From: Bacillus sp. (in: firmicutes)
Lineage (GTDB): Bacteria > Bacillota > Bacilli > Bacillales > Cytobacillaceae
Direction of reading: 5' to 3'
DNA: 18,317 nucleotides
NCBI GenBank assembly: GCA_003457145.1
Contig: DMSR01000037.1
Location: 1,384-19,700 of the forward strand
Below are positions 16,273-18,317 of the stretch, one piece after another. Both the position numbers and the translations under genes were made by a program. The notes under the pieces were generated by a model. The model did no database searches, was not told the DNA's origin, and worked only from the letters and a program-made list of their open reading frames with translations. The first letter of the stretch is position 1, and each line of letters begins with the position of its first letter.

Positions 16273-17440
16273 GCCTGGCAACTCCAAGAATGGTATTAGC
16301 GATAACTTCGGGATTCGCCTCTATAAGGTCATCAGGGACATCCTGTCCATTTGTTATATAAGCGATGCCAGCGGAAAACTTCTCTGCCATATTCAACATG
16401 GCACCATACACAGCTGTTTCATCCACTTTCGTGAAAATAAATTTATCGATGCTGATTAAGGAAAATTGTTTGCGTATTTCAACCATATCCCTTTGCTTTG
16501 AGGTTACAGCGAGGACAAGATATGTTTCCATATCATTGTCAAAATCAATTGCTGTTTTTAAGTCATTGACATATTTCTTGTTCCTGAAATTCCTGCCTGC
16601 TGTATCGATAAAAACATGATCGAAATCAGCGAACTTATCTGATGCCTGCCTGAAATCATCTATGTTATAACAAACTTCAATAGGTACGTCGAGGATTTTC
16701 GCATACGTTTTCAGCTGTTCAATAGCAGCAATACGATATGTATCCGTTGTGATGAACGCTACCTTCTTCTTATGCTTTAGTACGCTGTCTGCCGCAATTT
16801 TAGCAAGGGTAGTCGTTTTGCCGACACCAGTTGGCCCAATAACGTTGACAAATTTCTTTTCAAAAGTCATTCCGCCAAATGATTGGCCGGCTAGCTTTAG
16901 GGAAATTGCTTGTACGCTCCACTTTCTTATATCAACCTCATTAGCTGATGCACCACCCAAATACCATTTTTCCAGAAGGAACGCAGTAAGCTCCTCAATT
17001 ATGGCTGAATCTATCTCTTGATCCCTGAAGTGTTCGATTTGCCTGCTGATTGGTCCAGGTAGCGAAAGGTGAATTGGGACATGAGCATCCTTATTGCTAA
17101 GTATTTCCTTGAGTTGTGTTATTTCTTTTAAAATATCATTGCTATCAGCAGCCGATACAAAACTCGAAGCATCTATTCTTTCTTTGTGCTCATTAGCCTT
17201 CAAAGGCACTTTGCTGTATGTCTCACTTTGAGGTTTTATCTGCATAGGAGGCTTGGAGCTCGCTTCTGTTTCAGGATCAATTGCGGCGATGACCTCAATA
17301 TTGCTCTTTCGAAAAAAACCAAGGAATCCACCACTTTGAAAGACTCGAGAATTCAAAATCACCGCATCGCTGCCAAGCTCTGCTCTTATTTTCTTCATTG
17401 CTTCCGGCATCGTTGATGCTGTAAATTTTTTTATTTTCAT
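16265..17440 (-). CDS. flhF: Flagellar SRP-like GTPase FlhF
   Basis: FlhF is the third SRP GTPase after Ffh and FtsY and marks the site of flagellar assembly at the membrane. The N-terminal basic B domain (about 1-110) begins MKIKKFTASTMPEAMKKIR, followed by an N domain (about 125-190). The G domain has G1 GPTGVGKT at 202-209, the TTDTYRIAAIEQLKTYA loop at about 231-247, DTAGR at 279-283 and TKVDE at 337-341. It has 391 residues and is complete. The ATG at 17438-17440 overlaps the flhA stop (ATGA), with GGTGGTG as ribosome binding site inside flhA. Confidence 0.96.
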   Translation of the reverse strand: MKIKKFTASTMPEAMKKIRAELGSDAVILNSRVFQSGGFLGFFRKSNIEVIAAIDPETEASSKPPMQIKPQSETYSKVPLKANEHKERIDASSFVSAADSNDILKEITQLKEILSNKDAHVPIHLSLPGPISRQIEHFRDQEIDSAIIEELTAFLLEKWYLGGASANEVDIRKWSVQAISLKLAGQSFGGMTFEKKFVNVIGPTGVGKTTTLAKIAADSVLKHKKKVAFITTDTYRIAAIEQLKTYAKILDVPIEVCYNIDDFRQASDKFADFDHVFIDTAGRNFRNKKYVNDLKTAIDFDNDMETYLVLAVTSKQRDMVEIRKQFSLISIDKFIFTKVDETAVYGAMLNMAEKFSAGIAYITNGQDVPDDLIEANPEVIANTILGVARHE

Positions 17441-18317
17441 TCCACATTCACCACCCCAACACTCTGGACTTCCACATTCGCTTCAAGTTCGTTATATGAC
17501 AATACAGGTATTTGAGCAAAATACCTATCCGTCAATTGGCGCACGTACATCCTGACTGCAGGAGAGCACAGGATAATTGGTGTTTGTTCGAGCAGGCTTA
17601 ACTGTTCCACCTGATTGGCAACAGATTCAAGGATGCCTTGAGAAACCGCTGGATCGAGTGATAGGTAATTTCCGTGCTCTGTTTGCTGTACACCATCAGC
17701 AATCAGTTTTTCTATACGGCCGGACAAGGTAATTACCTTCAGAGTTTCTCCCATTCTTGAATACTGGTTGGTTATTTGTCTAGCAAGCGCCTGACGTACA
17801 TATTCTGCAAGAATTTCTGTATCCGTCGTCACTTTTCCATAATCGGCAAGTGTCTCAAAAATGATTGGAAGATTACGAATTGAAACATTCTCCTTAAGCA
17901 GCTTCCCAAGCACCTTTTGGATTTCGCCAACAGAAAGCGGATTAGGAGTTGCTTCCTCAAAAAGAATTGGGTAACTCTCCCTCAGATGATCGATCAGCTG
18001 CTTCGTCTCTTGCCTTCCCAGCAACTCATGTGCATTTGCCTTGATTATCTCGGTGATATGCGTAGAGACAACAGAAGGCGGATCGACAACAGTATACCCA
18101 AATATCTCTGCTTGTTCTTTCATTTCTTCGGTAATCCACTTTGCAGGCAGTCCGAAGCTTGGCTCAATTGTGTCAATTCCCTCCACTGACTCATCATCGA
18201 TCCCCGGGCTCATTGCAAGATAATGATCCAGCAGCAATTCTCCTCTGGCCATTTCATTTCCTTTAATCTACAAACTATATTCATTAGGCTGCAGCTGGAT
18301 GTTATCCCTTATCCTTA
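17437..18317 (-). pseudogene. flhA: FlhA flagellar export-gate protein, 3' part, interrupted by an in-frame amber codon
   Basis: FlhA is the large inner-membrane component of the flagellar type III export gate; its cytoplasmic domain (FlhAC) docks chaperones and late substrates. The window holds only part of FlhAC. Read from the right edge, the frame gives RIRDNIQLQPNEYSL, then TAG (18268-18270), then IKGNEMARGELLLDHYLAMS and the normal C-terminus, ending 391 codons before the flhF stop region. Conserved segments such as YTVVDPPSVVSTHITEII are intact. In FlhA relatives a lysine or similar residue is expected at the stop. With about 406 residues expected upstream of the ATG at 18250-18252, the truncated product would lose most of FlhAC. 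A restart at that ATG is possible, since AAAGGA lies 6 bases upstream. A sequencing error is the other simple explanation. Confidence 0.85.

Noticed and set aside
1..18317. CRISPR arrays, insertion sequences, tRNA or rRNA genes, prophage or attachment sites
   Set aside because: No regularly spaced repeats, transposase motifs, or tRNA/rRNA signatures were seen; gene order is the conserved Bacillaceae backbone.

Overview
This window is an ordinary-looking stretch of a low-GC Firmicute chromosome, from a member of the Bacillaceae outside the Bacillus subtilis core group. It joins the downstream half of the long fla/che operon to the translation and isoprenoid/phospholipid cluster that follows it. 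Every gene I accept lies on the minus strand, so transcription runs from position 18317 towards 1. Gene order matches the B. subtilis chromosome: flhA, flhF, flhG, cheB, cheA, cheW, cheC, cheD, sigD, swrB, rpsB, tsf, pyrH, frr, uppS, cdsA, dxr, rasP. The difference from B. subtilis is a fapA (DUF342) gene and a 106-residue orphan between sigD and swrB.

Region 1 (18317 to about 7409) is motility and chemotaxis. It holds the export-gate protein FlhA (3' part only), the placement and number regulators FlhF and FlhG, the CheB methylesterase, the CheA kinase, the CheW coupler, the CheC phosphatase, the CheD deamidase and the flagellar sigma factor SigD. FapA, the small orphan protein and SwrB follow. 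Genes overlap or sit a few bases apart. I see no terminator, so this looks like one transcription unit.

Region 2 (7408 to 3949) is translation plus UMP kinase. rpsB has a good SigA promoter with an extended -10 and a structured leader. Strong intrinsic terminators follow rpsB, tsf and frr, so the block is split into rpsB, tsf and pyrH-frr.

Region 3 (3948 to 1) holds a 620-base non-coding gap with candidate promoters and two hairpins, then uppS, cdsA, dxr and the first 126 codons of the site-2 protease RasP, which runs off the left end.

The most notable observation is an in-frame amber codon (TAG, 18268-18270) inside flhA. The reading frame continues as recognisable FlhA on both sides, so this gene is interrupted or the base is a sequencing error. 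A Shine-Dalgarno-like sequence and an ATG lie directly after the stop, so the C-terminal part might be made separately. I did not find a convincing new biological system. The best leads are the split flhA, the structured uppS upstream region, the rpsB leader and the small orphan between fapA and swrB.
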